DNA from: Diogma glabrata
Lineage: Eukaryota; Arthropoda; Insecta; Diptera; Cylindrotomidae
Reading direction: 5' to 3'
NCBI GenBank assembly: GCA_963693315.1
Contig: OY856186.1
Coordinates: 85,601,616-85,665,615 of the forward strand
Length of the DNA: 64,000 bases
The position numbers were made by a program, and so were the translations under genes. Position 1 is the first letter of the stretch; each line of letters opens with the position of its first letter. This document shows, one piece after another, positions 21,372 to 32,924 of this stretch. The notes beneath the pieces were generated by a model that saw nothing but the letters and a program-made list of their open reading frames with translations, was not told the DNA's origin and did not search any database.

Positions 21372-21885
21372 TTAGTCTTCATCCTCAATGATGATAATAT
21401 GTCCAAAACCTAAATTTCGTTTTTTCTACTAATATACTCTTCTTATAATATAGTCAAGAACGTAAACGAAATATATCTTATAAAACCTTCTATGTAAAAT
21501 CAGTAAGACGAATATCGCAGAAAAAATCCAATTACAATTCGAAATTATTTTACTCCAGAAAACGGACAAAAATCGAATGATGTCCAGGTTTTGTACAATG
21601 TGTACAATCCATCCGTTTAAATTCGTCATATTGGAGAGATGTGGAAGATCCGGAATCATATCCATCATATAATTAACTAAATGGAAATTAATCCCAGATT
21701 TTGTCCAATTAGTCCCATATCTTCTTATGTATCACAATTAAAAAATGAATTTGATTAACATAAATTCAATTTTTTTTTATTTGGCCAAAGCAATACACTT
21801 ATGTATTTGACAAATGATTTCTTTATTGCAATATTGCAATGTTATTAAATATTTTTGTCTTATTAAATTTTACCAATAATTTTAT
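21372..21885. other. No gene seen
   Basis: Sequence inside hAT copy 1 that has no counterpart in copy 2. The 79-codon minus ORF at 21429-21668 resembles nothing I recognise. Confidence 0.4.
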
Positions 21886-22689
21886 AAAACTGAAAACAAA
21901 CAGGATGAGTATGTATCTACCTATAAAAATTTGTAAAACTATAGTAATGGCATAACTACCATTTTATTCCACAGTAATTATTTATGTGTCCATTCGAAAA
22001 CGATCCATTCCAATTTACCAGTTTCAAGATAAAGGGAAAAAAATTAATTTGAGATTATTTACAAACATGATGATTTGATTGTTTATTAATTTCCTTAGGT
22101 GTTTGCAATTAATTTGTTTGAAATGTAAAACATATTAGGTAGTAAGTTTAAGCTGATATTTTAGAAATAATTTTGGAATAGAGACACAATTTTGGAAAAG
22201 AACAGAACTCAAGGGTTCCCCACCCTATCGACACAGGGTGCCACATTATCGACGGAGACCACTTTTCCTATACATTACTCAGCATATGTGTTTTCAGACC
22301 TGGTCGTTAAAGAATCATTCTTGCATACTAAATAAGGTACCGTAAAAAAAACGGTTAATATGGTATCTATAGGAATGAATATTCAAAGCTATTGAGTAAT
22401 TGTGGAGATGGTATTCAATGCTCAACATATTGATTCGATTAAAAAAAAAAGAAATACACACATATTGTTGAAATTTTATTTTACGTAATAACTCCAAAAT
22501 TTTAAAAAGTAGAATAGATCCTTTTTGAACCAATAGGACACATTTATTGGACACATTATAAGTTATCACAATTTATAAATCAAAATTAAATGGATAACCT
22601 GGCTAAAATGGTTTTTAAGTGATTTATCGTTGGAAACGATTGAAACGTTGAAAACCATTGTGATGGTTTATTTAAGTTTTTTTACGGTC

Positions 22690-22778
22690 GGGTGTCACCC
22701 CAAAACGGGTGACACCCGGGCGGACCGCCCCCCCCAATCCCCCCCCAATCCCCCCCGCCCCCCCTAGCTACGCCTCTG
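22690..22778. repeat. Terminal inverted repeat region of hAT copy 1 (right end)
   Basis: CGGGTGTCACCCCAAAACGG, then GGTGACACCCG, a GC-rich run of C, and CTAGCTACGCCTCTG. The same arrangement closes hAT copy 2 at 46678-46750. The imperfect palindrome GGGTGTCACCC is a plausible transposase-binding site. Confidence 0.65.
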
Positions 22779-22806
22779 GGCGTTGGATGCAGTGATTCAC
22801 TAGATC

Positions 22807-24150
22807 CAACCCATTCCTAAAAATTACGATAGGTTCGTAGGAGCCATCATTTCAACTGCAAAGAAATGCATCCCAAGAGCCCTTCCGGTGAAGAATACAT
22901 TCCTGGTTGGAGTAGAGAGAGCAATATATTTATTATTTGAGGAGCACCTTAGTAGTGGTGAGGAAGACGTGATTAATGACTTAATATACTCACTGTGCAT
23001 CGCGAGGAAACAAAAGTGGATCAACGCTGTTGAAAACATAGAGTTTGCCCATTCTAGTAGGGCAGCAGCTTGGAGTCTTCTTCGGAAGCTGGATGCCTCA
23101 AACTCAGTTACTCGTGCTAACAATGAAATAAATCCAGACGAAATTGCAAATCACATTGTAAACATGTCTCGTTCCTTAATCGCCTTCATAAGAGAAGCAT
23201 TAAACATAAATTAAGAGAAATGAAGCGCAAGTTTTAGGTAGATTTCTCAGAAAAATCTACCTATTTTAAGTTTTATTGGTTTTAATTTGTTGTGTTTGTT
23301 TGTGTCAAAAAAACCGTACAAAAAAACCGTGACACCATATGTAAAAATATAAACCCGCTTATCATTGCGAGGATTATCAAGATGCTACAGAGTCGGAAGA
23401 TAACGGCTACACTAGGTGATTATTCAGTGATCGTTACTGCATCTAGAGGCTGCCCGCAAGGAGGCGCGCTCTCTCCACTACTTTGGCTAATGGTGGCTGA
23501 TGATCTCCTCACAAAGCTAAATGATTCCAACTTCAACACTGTAGGCTATGCCGACGACTTGCTAGTCATGGTTAGAGGGAAACATGACTCCATTGTCGAT
23601 GGTCGAACCCAGACAGCTCCTAATATTGTATCAAAGTGGTGCAACAGATTGGGACTGTCGATCAACCCCCGAAAAACAAGCATTGTCGTTTTCAACAACA
23701 GGAGAAACTTTAATTTCATTTCTCCTGTTTTAAACGGCGATCCAATACAAACATCAAAAGAGGTTAGACCTCCAACCTCTTTTGATGTTTGTTAACCTCT
23801 TTTGAAAGTTTCTCCTGTTTGTGAAAACGATAATGCTTGTTTTTGCGGGTTGATCGACAGTCCCAATCTGTTGCTTATTTAGGTGTGATCCTGAATAGCA
23901 AACTAACCTGGAACTCACACCTGAAATATATCTCCGATAAGGCAAACAAAGTTTTCTTCACATGCGGGAAAACATGTGGTCTTAGCCCTAAAATGATACT
24001 TTGGTTGCACCAAAGTCTTATTAAACAAATTCTAACACATGCAGCTTTAGCTTAGTGGCCTAAAACGCGCCAAATAACTGCTCAAAATATGTTTACAAAA
24101 ATACAAAGGCTTGTGTGTCTTAGTGCCACAGCCTAACCACAATAGATCTT
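22807..24150 (+). pseudogene. R1/LOA/Jockey-group reverse transcriptase fragment with an inverted internal segment
   Basis: The frame begins just after the hAT end with IPKNYDRFVGAIISTAKKC and continues with ARKQKWINAVENIEFAHSSR and AWSLLRKLDASN, the linker typical of this group. The fingers and motif A are deleted. From 23292 the RT resumes with GCPQGGALSPLLW (motif B), GYADDLLVM (motif C, catalytic Asp pair intact) and CNRLGLSINPRKTSIVVF. The sequence then folds back: 23802-23873 is the reverse complement of about 23641-23711. It continues in the sense direction with AYLGVILNSKLTW and SLIKQILTHAALA, ending in QRLVCLSATA. No RNase H domain follows. Clearly inactive. Confidence 0.78.
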
Positions 24151-24179
24151 CAGGTCGCAGTGCTACTTGAACTGCAAGT

Positions 24180-24279
24180 CTCAAGGCCCTCCAATAAAAA
24201 AAAACAAAGAAATTCATGGGCCACTAAAATTTTCCTCCAGACCACTAATGGTACGCGGACCAACGGTTGAGAAATACTG
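24180..24279. repeat. Solo hAT-like terminal repeat
   Basis: Read on the minus strand it starts CAGTATTTCTCAACCGTTGG and continues TCCGCGTACC, in the style of hAT (Charlie-like) ends. The flanking octamer CTCTAAAC follows at 24280. The opposite end was not found, so this may be the edge of a deleted element. Confidence 0.4.
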
Positions 24280-24419
24280 CTCTAAACTATATCATTCGAA
24301 CTTCAACGGTTAAATTTTTTTTTTATAAAATTATTCGAACAAATGTTAGAAAGTTAGAATTTTAGTCGTACTTACCATAAGCAATTTAATTTCAAGGTTA
24401 GTTCGGATTGGGAAAATTT

Positions 24420-24555
24420 TCGCCTATGTTCATACTATGCACTTTAAAAGAATTCTAAAATAAGGAGTATTTTTTATTTTGTCCATACTACTTATATGCC
24501 AAGTTTCAGAAAAATAAAAAATGGTCAAGTTTTCCCCCACACATATTCATCTTCA
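24420..24555. repeat. Short dispersed repeat, inverted copy at 38.46-38.59 kb
   Basis: The phrases TTTGTCCATACTACTTATAT and CCAAGTTTCAGAAAAATAAA recur in reverse complement just outside the hAT at 36.5-38.4 kb. Noncoding. Confidence 0.55.
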
Positions 24556-24779
24556 TGATCGCGTACCCATTCTTATTATCAAGATAGGAAATTATCAAAC
24601 AAAATACAAAGAATCTTTTTAATCACTAATTTAAAATTCTCTTTAAAAGAAGATAATCACAAATCATATTTTTTATATCAAAATCTCAAATCATCTGTTT
24701 TTCCATTTTTTTAATTACTTTTCCAAAATAAACTTTAGTTTATTTTACTTTTCCTATCATTTATCAAACGAATAAAAAC

Positions 24780-25268
24780 CGATCATAAAAAACATTGTTC
24801 ATATAACTTTAACCAGAACTTAACTTTAACTGGAGGATAACAAAATGTTTCGGTTTCACCACAATTCTCTTTGTTAAATTAACCAACGGTTAAACTTAAC
24901 AATAAGTTGAAATGCTATTAGTTTTGAATAACCAAACCGAATTTTGAAAGATAAAAGATAAAAAAAATCCTGCAATCTCAAACTTATGAAATGGATAAAA
25001 TAAAATGTTTAATTTATTTATTTTATATTTTAATTTTTATTTCAACATTTCTCATATTTCATTCATTCATATTTTTCATCCAAATATGACGTATCGCATT
25101 TCTCTTGGTTAAATTTTAACTTAAATATATTTTGAAGATCAAGCTCTCTGAGAATTTAACATAATATTTAGCTAACCGAGACTGGTGAAACCCATTTCCT
25201 TCAGTTAAGTGGCAGTTAGCTTAAATTTAACTTAACTGTAACTTAACTGAGGATGGTGAAACTGGCCC
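24780..25268. repeat. Right long inverted repeat of the Harbinger-like composite
   Basis: Repeated TTAACT/AGTTAA words and the terminus that mirrors 12610-12860. Ends at 25268 followed by TAA. Confidence 0.6.
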
Positions 25269-25271
25269 TAA

Positions 25272-26340
25272 ATGTAGGTAAATGTTATTAAATTTTAGCA
25301 TCCTAAAATTACAGCGTGTTGACTGTTGAGCATAACTGGTGTAAAAAAAATGTCAGTGCACTACAGTGCACTCAGATTTGAATTAGCATAAATTTTTGTA
25401 AAAGTTCTAACGAAAAGATTTTTTTTAAAAACTTAAAAATAAAATCGACCTTCACGAAAAATCAATCAAACATTCCATTAAGATCTTAAACTTTACAAAA
25501 CAGTGCGTCAAAAAATTAGGAAAAAAAAATCGTTAAATCTTAATCTATTAAGTACAAACATTCATTAATCATGCAAATATGAACATTATATACTTAATAC
25601 TTACCGTTAAAAAAATCAGACAAATTTAGTACACGAGTGAATAATGACACACCTTGTAATTTTAAAACATTATTACTCTTGAACATTCATTTTCAATTTG
25701 AGTTTTAATGAGAGGAACTGGTTTGGTGGGCTTTTATCGAAAACAAAATTAAATTTAAGTTTATTGAAAAAAAAAATTGATATTTCTCACTTTTGATTTT
25801 TTTTTATTCTTTCTTTATTAAATAAGATATTTGTAATTACAACAAAGAAAAAAGTTAAATAATTTACATCCGCATAACCACAAAAGTAGTAATAAATTTG
25901 TATCTGGTTCTTTTTACGATCGCATTTTAATTGTTTTGTCAATTTTAATGTAGTTTAATAAAAGTATGTAATTAAAGAAGAAATTAATAGGGTGGAGTTA
26001 ACATATCACATAATGACGTTATGTATTTTGGAAAGTAAATGTATATTAAGTGTTAAGGGAGTAAAATAATAGGTTATTGCTTGAACGTAGAAATGACACA
26101 ACGAGGTTGCCTATTACAAAATAAATCATCTGTTATCATAATACACGATGTGAATTGAACAGAGATACTAACTGCTTTTCTTTTAATCCCTTTGCGGTTT
26201 GCTCGACTGGCATTTCAAACTTTCGTTTGAACATTGGTCGAAACCATATATTTTACCGCTGAGTGACTATTTTCTTCCTCTGGATTGCTGTATTTAATCT
26301 TAAAAGCCATTTAAAAACACCAATCACGTGTGTTTGTTTT
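25272..26340. other. No gene seen
   Basis: AT-rich sequence with no supported frame, RNA gene or repeat boundary. Confidence 0.5.
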
Positions 26341-26359
26341 CTATCCACTGCTAAAGGCG

Positions 26360-26960
26360 AAGGTCATTTGAAAATGTTGTTTTCGTTGTTTTTTTGCCTT
26401 ATTATCTGGCTTAATATTAGCTTAGATCATAAGTGACCCACAGCAATAACTATTGCATTAATTAGACAATCTTTCCCACATGGAGGGATCAATTTTTTTT
26501 GTTTGTAAATTTTTTTTTATTTTTGATCTACGAGTGTGACAACCCCGCGTACTCCAGTCCCTGATATTGACATATGAGTTAACTGACAAAAGCAGTGAGA
26601 TATCACTAACCAAGGTGATATCTTAGGGGTGCTGGCGGATGAACTCTATTCACTCAACGACAGCACCCTCCATCTCAGCTATGGCTCATTCCTTGATGAT
26701 GCCACGTAATTGCTTACTCGAAGAATCGAGCCTTCATATAACTATATGTATGGGCTTTAATCATTGAGGAAGGAAGTGCGTCGCATCATCAAGGAGTATG
26801 CCACTAGCTGGATTATTGACAACCACATTTTAGTTTTGTTCCTGCAAACTGTTAATACAAATTTGCTGTTTACCTTTTACTTTATTTTAATTTTTTCTAT
26901 CCTATCATGAAATATTGGCCTATGTTATATTTTTCAATTAAACAAATTTGCGGCAACGGT
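26360..26960 (+). repeat. Dispersed repeat family B, plus copy
   Basis: Inverted relative to 37232-37760: GAGCCTTCATATAACTATAT, TGTCAATAATCCAGC-type and GGCCTATGTTATATTTT phrases are shared. The left part (26360-26480, AAGGTCATTTGAAAA to ACTATTGCATTAATTA) also recurs at 40540-40650. Contains no conserved ORF. Probably a non-autonomous transposon of unknown class. Confidence 0.65.
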
Positions 26961-27046
26961 AACTTGCATAGGATGAGGAGCATCTAGTAAAAATAAAGAA
27001 AAAAAGATGATATTAAATATTCAAATAAAAACTACAATAAATTAGA

Positions 27047-28071
27047 TTAAAGTTTTTTTAAATCTTCAATAAAGTTGATGTAGAAAATCCTTCCATCTTC
27101 ACATTGACGCATCATTATTTGTCCGTCTCTCATCCATAAATATTTAAAATGTTTGTTCTTTTTTACTGTTTTAGCTTCCATAAAAAGGTACCGTTTAAAT
27201 TTGGTGATCCATTCATTTACGAATACAGGAAAGGTTTTATCGAGACCTTGAAAACCTATCTTTGATGTTTGTTTTTTACAGAAAACTTAGTTTACATTAT
27301 CATGTGTTTTAGTTCTAAATTTCGAAGTAACTATTATAATAGTTGGTAAAGGTTTAGATACTGGTTTATTATTAGAGTTTAAAACATTTGATGAATTCGA
27401 GGGATTTTTATTCACTCTGCTCTCAATATTACTTTGTTTACATTCTACAATATCTTTTTCTGTAATTGATAGTTCTAAGCCATTATTAAAAACTGACACC
27501 GCTGTGGCAACCAGCTGATCATTAGAACAAGCAGGCAAGCCATGTATTTCAATAACTTGTGTGTTGGTTTTTGTTTCTATAGCTTCCAATCTTTTTTCAA
27601 GAAAGCTAACTCTTTTTTTGAGAGAATTGTTTTCTTCCGATAAATTAGTTAGATTGATCATATTGGCTTCTTACACTTGCAAACGATTTTCAATACGAAG
27701 TAAGCAACTTTCAATTCTACTCAGATCTGTAGGTGAAGTTCCTTCAGAATAAGTTATACCAGCTGAAGTGATCGAACATTTTTGTATAGATACTGAACTA
27801 GGACTATCACTAGCTACCTTAGTTATTTTAGTTGAAATATCTTTAGAATTTGGACTAATATTGATGTTTTTTGTTTTTGAACAGTTTTATTTGCATTCAG
27901 TAGGCACAATTCACATTTCCAACTTTTCACAATCTCACCTGGTTTTAACCTCACACAATTGACGTGAAACAGTTTATTGCATTTTATATTAGAACAGTTA
28001 ATTTTATAATTTATATTTTCGTTATTAGAACTTCTTTCCACTTTTTCACTACAAATTCCACATAAATTCAT
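27047..28071 (-). pseudogene. Retrotransposon ORF1: PHD-like finger, coiled coil and FP25K-like domain
   Basis: Minus-strand, three pieces. N-terminus from 28071: MNLCGICSEKV with CGIC, two further Cys, His-X2-Cys and WKCELC, a PHD-like zinc finger. Middle (27287-27661): heptad-rich EENNSLKKRVSFLEKRLEAI, a coiled coil, then IEIHGLPACSNDQLVATAVS, the opening of the FP25K-like domain known from insect retrotransposon ORF1 proteins. After a frame change the C-terminus reads VFVNEWITKFKRYLF and FKYLWMRDGQIMMRQ, ending IEDLKKL with a stop at 27047. Such proteins bind the element's RNA. No ORF2 follows downstream on the minus strand, so this is an orphan fragment. It abuts the long noncoding repeat at 28093. 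Confidence 0.72.
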
Positions 28072-28092
28072 TATTTAAAATAATAATATATC

Positions 28093-29436
28093 AAAATATG
28101 GAGGGGCTGAAATCTCACAGCTCTGAGATATCAAGACTTCGGTCTGGGTTAAGGATTTGTATATAGTTTTCGGCAAAATACTTTTATGAGGACATGGTTT
28201 TTAGTTTTGGGCAGCGATGTATATCAAACATAACTCTTTGTTAAAGTACAAGTATTTTTTATCTCTGTTTAAAAAGTTATTACAAAACTAACACGAAACA
28301 TCAATAAGTTGCCGGAAAATTATAATCAAAATTCCAAAAATATTGTTAAATTAAATAAAATCAAACTTTTTCAAAATTCCAAAAGTATTCTAAAAATTAG
28401 AATAAAATCAAATATTTAAATATTTTCTAAATTCCAATAATATTTCAAAAATTCTTAAAAATTCAAACTTTTTCCAATATTCTAAAAATATTGCAAAAAT
28501 TATTACAAAATCAAAAATTTAAAAATTTTTTCAAAATTCCAAAAATTATAATAAAATCAAAAATTTAAAATTTTTCAAAGTTCTAAAAATATTCCAAAAA
28601 TTCTTACAAAAACAAAAATTAAAACTTTTGCCGAAATTCTAAAAATATTGCAAAAATTATTACAAAATCAAAAATACAAACTTTTTCAAAATTCCAAAAA
28701 TATTCCAAATTCCAAAATTTCCATGTCCAATTTCATTTTTAATTACATTTACGTCATAAAAACAGCTACATTTTTTTTCCCAAAAAATTGGCTAAAAAAT
28801 TAAATGAAATAATTTTTTGACACACTTGACATTATTTTTTGACAAACTTATAATGCCATAATTCTCAATAATAATAATAAAACTTCATTTCAAACAAACA
28901 ATAAATTTTATTTTTTTTCCAAAAAATTGGGTAAAAAAATAAATAAAAATCTTTCTTTTGACACACTTGACAACATTTTTTTGACAAACTTATAATGCAA
29001 TAATCTAGATTTTGGTCTCACATACTAATCCCGACCATCAAGATTTCTCCAAATTCAATGTTCCTACTCGTAATCACTTAAAATGAACGTTTTTTAAGCA
29101 AAAAATATGCAAATTTCCTTGTTTTGACACACTTGACGATTTTTTTGATACACTTTCGGTACAGTTATCAAACACATCGTCCTTTCGGCTCTTCCCATTG
29201 AGTAAACCTATTTTTAGAAAAAAAATTTTGAAATCCGTTCAGCGGCTTTCTAGATTTCGTCGGTTGTGACGGCCGGCCAGACGGCCGGACGGCCGGACGG
29301 CCGACAGACACACATTTTTTTTTTTTGCTTTTTTAGAATCAGTAGGTCCTAAAACGTCGAGAAATGCCAAAAAAAGTGGGGGTAAGAATTTCACTTTGAG
29401 CTCATGAATGTAATACTTAGGTCTTTCAGACCGAAG
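28093..29436 (+). repeat. Long noncoding repeat, copy 2 (right end present)
   Basis: Matches 13382-14833 almost throughout. This copy continues past CTCATGAATGTAAT into ACTTAGGTCTTTCAGACCGAAGT; AGACCGAAGT is the inverse of ACTTCGGTCT near its left end. It has two copies of the internal tandem unit of about 125 bases, against three in copy 1. It also contains CGGCCGGACGGCCGGACGGC, a short GC-rich CCGGACGG tandem (29278-29302). Noncoding. Confidence 0.75.
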
Positions 29437-30190
29437 TAATATGTTATTTTTTGAGTGATTTCAAATCCCGTTTTCAATTTATAGACGCGTTTATGTTTAA
29501 TTGTATTTTTTTGTTTTTAATTTTGATTTAATGAATTTTAATATAAATTTGGTATTTTCTCTTGATTTTGAGGTCTGCACTCCATCAAAACCAATAAGAG
29601 AATATCTTTAATGAAAACGGATTAGGCGTTGATAACCTAGAAAAACAGCAATCTTTAGTTTTGCTCATGTTGAATTCAACATTGTTAGCAATACAAGAAT
29701 GTTTTTAAATCAATGTTTAATGATCCTATGAAATTTGACCCAGTGTCTTTAAGCGATACCGGTGAGTATATATTAAGTGTTTCATGAGGAGCATGAGGTG
29801 CGCTTTCATAAGCAAAATCATCTTTCATTGTCTTTCTTTAATTATTTTTGACGACTTAAGAAGCTCATAATATTAAAATTAATATATGTGTTATTATGGT
29901 TTTCCATATTATTCACTGTTTGTGTGCTTTTGTCACTTTTGAATTGAATTATTACTCAATTCAATTCAAATACAAAATTAAAAATAAACAGTAAAAAGTA
30001 TATTTTTAAATATTGCATTTTAATTAAAATTAATTTTCTTCTCATATATTAAAGCAACAACCGACAAGATTGATATGGGTTTGTAATTTGTTGGATCCGT
30101 TTTAGGCACGTTTTTGGAACTGGTTGTAGTGTCTGTAGAATAGTGTCATTTTTTCGAAAAATCCCCTTCTTGTTTGACAAATAGTATTTT
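29437..30190. other. No gene; contains a short dispersed repeat
   Basis: 29893-29945 (TGGTTTTCCATATTATTCAC and what follows) recurs at about 39650-39700. The rest is AT-rich with no supported feature. Confidence 0.45.
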
Positions 30191-31175
30191 TAATAGTATT
30201 TTAATATCTTTTTGAAAGAACACGTTAAAAGTTGAATATTCGTAGGACTTCAGTTCATTTGCAGTTATGTTCCAAAAGTTATAGCCGAACCTAGATTTTT
30301 AAAAAAGTTTTCGCAGCATCTCTTACTGTTGGTGCTTCTATTGCGAGCCCAATAAGAGGAGCACATAAAATTGCAGTACATATATTTTTTTGTTTTTGTG
30401 TGTACTTTAACGAAAAAATATTGTTTTTAGGATTTGAGGAATGTTCCATGCTCAAAAAACGAAAAATAAAAAAATCTGCATCAACAAAAATGTAAAGACC
30501 CCGATTTGACGCGCCACCGCTATTTTCCCTTAAGGAGCAGTTCAAAAAACATATATGTTTTTGAAAGAACATGTCAAAAAACGAATATTGGTAAAATTTC
30601 AAGTCATTTGGAGTTATGTTCCAAAAGTTATAGCCGAAAAATAAAAGAACTGTTAATAAGACATAAAAAATTTAAAAACTTTGGGCCTTTTTTTTAATGT
30701 CTAGAAGTGTCGAATCTAGTTAACGAGGTACCATTATCTTTAATACATTAAATTTTATGAGGAACAATGATTTTGGGTGGTTATCAACTAAAATTGAAGA
30801 TGTGCTAGTTAAAACCCTAGATTTTTAAAAAAGTTTTCGAAGCATCTCTTACTTTTTGTGCTTCTATTGCGAGCTCACTATGAGAAGCACGTAAAATTGC
30901 AGTACATAGGTTTTTTGTTTTTGTACGTACTTTAACAAAAAAATATTCTTCTTACGATTTGAGGAATATTCCAAGCGCAAAAAAAACAAAATATAAATAA
31001 ATATGAAATCGATAAAAAGTGGGGGACACCGACTCAAGTCACCTCCGTTATTTCCCCTTAAGGAGCACATAAAAAAGCATATATGTTTTTGAAAGAACAT
31101 GACAAACTCAAGATTTCCTCAAAATTCAAAATTCAAAATTCAAGTCATTTGGAGTTATGTTCCAAAAGTTATAGA
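30191..31175. repeat. Noncoding tandem duplication (units about 350-540 bases)
   Basis: The phrase TTATGTTCCAAAAGTTATAG recurs near 30265, 30615 and 31155. Between them TTTAAAAAAGTTTTCG, GCATCTCTTACT and TTTGAAAGAACATG repeat in the same order. The two minus-strand ORFs (30291-30602, 30864-31100) are similar only because they lie in the same repeat; both look like by-products and not proteins under selection. Confidence 0.65.
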
Positions 31176-31384
31176 AAGAAATTTCGAAAAAGACATCTCA
31201 ATTTTAGCGTTTTTGCTACTTTTTTTCGCTTTTATGTCCTCTAGTTTTTAAAATAATATTTTTTACACTCAAACTTTTATTTGTCACCTACATTAACCTG
31301 CAATAAGCAAATATAATGTTTAAGATTGGGGAAAAATGAGTGACTATATAAAAAATTTTGACAGGACACAAAATTTAAAAGTTA

Positions 31385-32029
31385 CAGAGATTTACTCATA
31401 TTCACTTGCGGCACTTTTAAAATAAATGACAAATGGATGAATAGTAGCTTGTGAATTATTATAATGATAACCTTGAAATGAATCCTGAATTATGAAGGCG
31501 TAGTTTTCAGAAATATCCCCTTAAACGAAGCACTCTCCTGGTTCTAATTTTTTTTCTTTCCTGTGTGGTATCAAAATTTGTAAACGGTAAACAAATTTTT
31601 TCATAAATTCTTCTACAGTTTCTATTAAAGTATCCAAATTGCATCGATCAGTGTTTCATTGTTGATATTTGACTAGAAGGATTCCTTTAACGTCATAATC
31701 ATTTAGTAATCTTTCTCCAGTTGTTGAAGTTTTTTTGAACATTCATTGCACTTCAAAGTATGACAATCTTCTGTTAATTCTCCACATGAAACAAAGTCAA
31801 TTAATGTTTTATAATTCTGGAAAGCAGCATCAGTAATCCAAGACATCTTAGAGTGTTGAATCATTAGTTTCATATTTTGATGTATGGTACACACGCACAC
31901 ATTATGAACTCCTTCGGATAATTTTATACATTCTTGTGGTCGAAGGGACATGAATTTAGTAAATCCTATTTTCACATCAGGAAACTTATTTTTAAACTCC
32001 ACATAAGCTTCATTTAATGTACAAAGCAA
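31385..32029 (-). pseudogene. Fragment of an uncharacterised transposon-associated protein family
   Basis: Minus-strand. The first 108 codons carry EFKNKFPDVKIGFTKFMSLR and VHNVCVCTIHQNMKLM, followed by a Cys pair segment (LKCNECSKKL). After a frame change and stops it continues with DTLIETVEEFMKKFVYRLQI, then DISENYAFIIQDSFQGYHYN and QATIHPFVIYFK. I recognise this combination from proteins of unknown function scattered in insect and cnidarian genomes, where the Asp-x-Ser-Glu-Asn-Tyr block is conserved. It behaves like a transposon protein, and the Asp/Glu-rich block could be catalytic, but that is inference. Here stops lie before TDRC-like and GDIS segments, so the copy is dead. No terminal repeats were identified. 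Confidence 0.5.
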
Positions 32030-32039
32030 TAAGCGCTTT

Positions 32040-32680
32040 TGTGGATTTATTGAAATTGCTCATATTTTCTTTATTGTACATATATAATTTTTATAATATT
32101 TTAAAAAGTTCATTTAATAATAAAATATTTGATATTTAACATAAACAAAAAATCTCGCCAAATGTCTCACCATTTTTATAATTTTTCTTGAGAACAAAAA
32201 AAACTGATTCCCGACAGTCATATGCACAACGAATTTTATCTTTAAAACAAAAAATAACGCATGTCCTAAACATTCACAAGTTGTTAGATATAAAATAAGC
32301 TTCAATTTAGTTTAAAAAAAAAAGATGAAGCGCCATCTTTTCTTCAATTACACCGTTTTTTTCTTATGTTACACCGTTAAAAATTATTTAAAAAAATACA
32401 GTGTATATTTTTAAAAACTTTGTTCTAATACCTATTCAACGACATATCATTTATGAAAATCGATTGAGTAGTTTTTCTACAATCGCTCGTCAAAATGCAC
32501 TCACATCACAAAATAACAAAAAATTGAGGGGCACCCTGTGAAGACTCCTGGTCGAAAAAAAAAATTTTAAGACAACTTGTATTTTTTATTTATGAAAGAC
32601 TATCTATAAACAAAAAATAAACAAAATTAAAGTATATCAAGTCAAAATTTCCCAAAAATTTGCTGAACTTGCGTGAAATT
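32040..32680. other. No gene seen
   Basis: AT-rich spacer between the pseudogene and the Helitron-like copy. Confidence 0.45.
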
Positions 32681-32682
32681 GC

Positions 32683-32921
32683 TCATATATAAATACGTAA
32701 GCAATATTTTTGCGGTACAATTTTTAAATATTTGTCCCATCAAAGGTGTGGTAGTATGTATATCGTTGAAAAGGTCTTGAGTAGTAGATAAGTAGACAAT
32801 TCAAAATCAATTATTTAAATTAATCAAACTCTGAAATAATGTTTTGTAGCTATTATGATGTGAGGTCTATTTACAATTTCTATTTACAATGGCCGAATTT
32901 CGGCCACTGGGCGATTCCTAG
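32683..32921 (+). mobile_element. Non-autonomous Helitron-like element, short copy
   Basis: Same ends as 4801-5149: TCATATATAAATACGTAAGC at the start, and GGCCGAATTTCGGCC (perfect 7-bp stem) then ACTGGGCGATTCCTAG with a following T at the end. About 110 bases of the interior are missing relative to the longer copy. Confidence 0.72.
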
Positions 32922-32924
32922 TAT

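Larger units (their letters stand above)
16067..22778 (-). mobile_element. hAT element copy 1, left-truncated and carrying nested insertions
   Basis: The right end CTAGCTACGCCTCTG (22764-22778) is the same terminus as hAT copy 2 at 46750, preceded by the same GGGTGACACCCGGGCGGACC stretch. Transposase fragments lie on the minus strand at 16070-17113 and 20435-21010, interrupted by an RTE retrotransposon (17114-20434). The noncoding block 21886-22680 matches 44936-45640 of copy 2, but the 77-bp unit expanded there occurs here only once. The left terminal repeat is absent. A TA-flanked MITE lies at 21140-21369. Confidence 0.78.
12610..25268. mobile_element. Composite region bounded by long inverted repeats with TAA flanks (PIF/Harbinger-like)
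   Basis: The left end GGGCCGGTTTCACCATCCTC and the reverse complement of the right end GGGCCAGTTTCACCATCCTC match at 19 of 20 positions. The similarity continues inward for well over 150 bases in patches (CACTTAACTGA, GGGTTTCAC, TCGGTTAG). Both ends are flanked by TAA (12607-12609 and 25269-25271). A 3-bp TWA duplication and GGG-starting inverted repeats are typical of PIF/Harbinger elements. No Harbinger transposase or Myb-like gene is visible; the interior is filled by other elements. Either one non-autonomous element received about 11-12 kb of later insertions, or two copies happen to lie in opposite orientation. Confidence 0.6.

Noticed and set aside
30291..31100. Two similar minus-strand ORFs (103 and 78 codons)
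   Set aside because: Their similarity is explained by a tandem noncoding duplication; no domain, and the frame ends differ.
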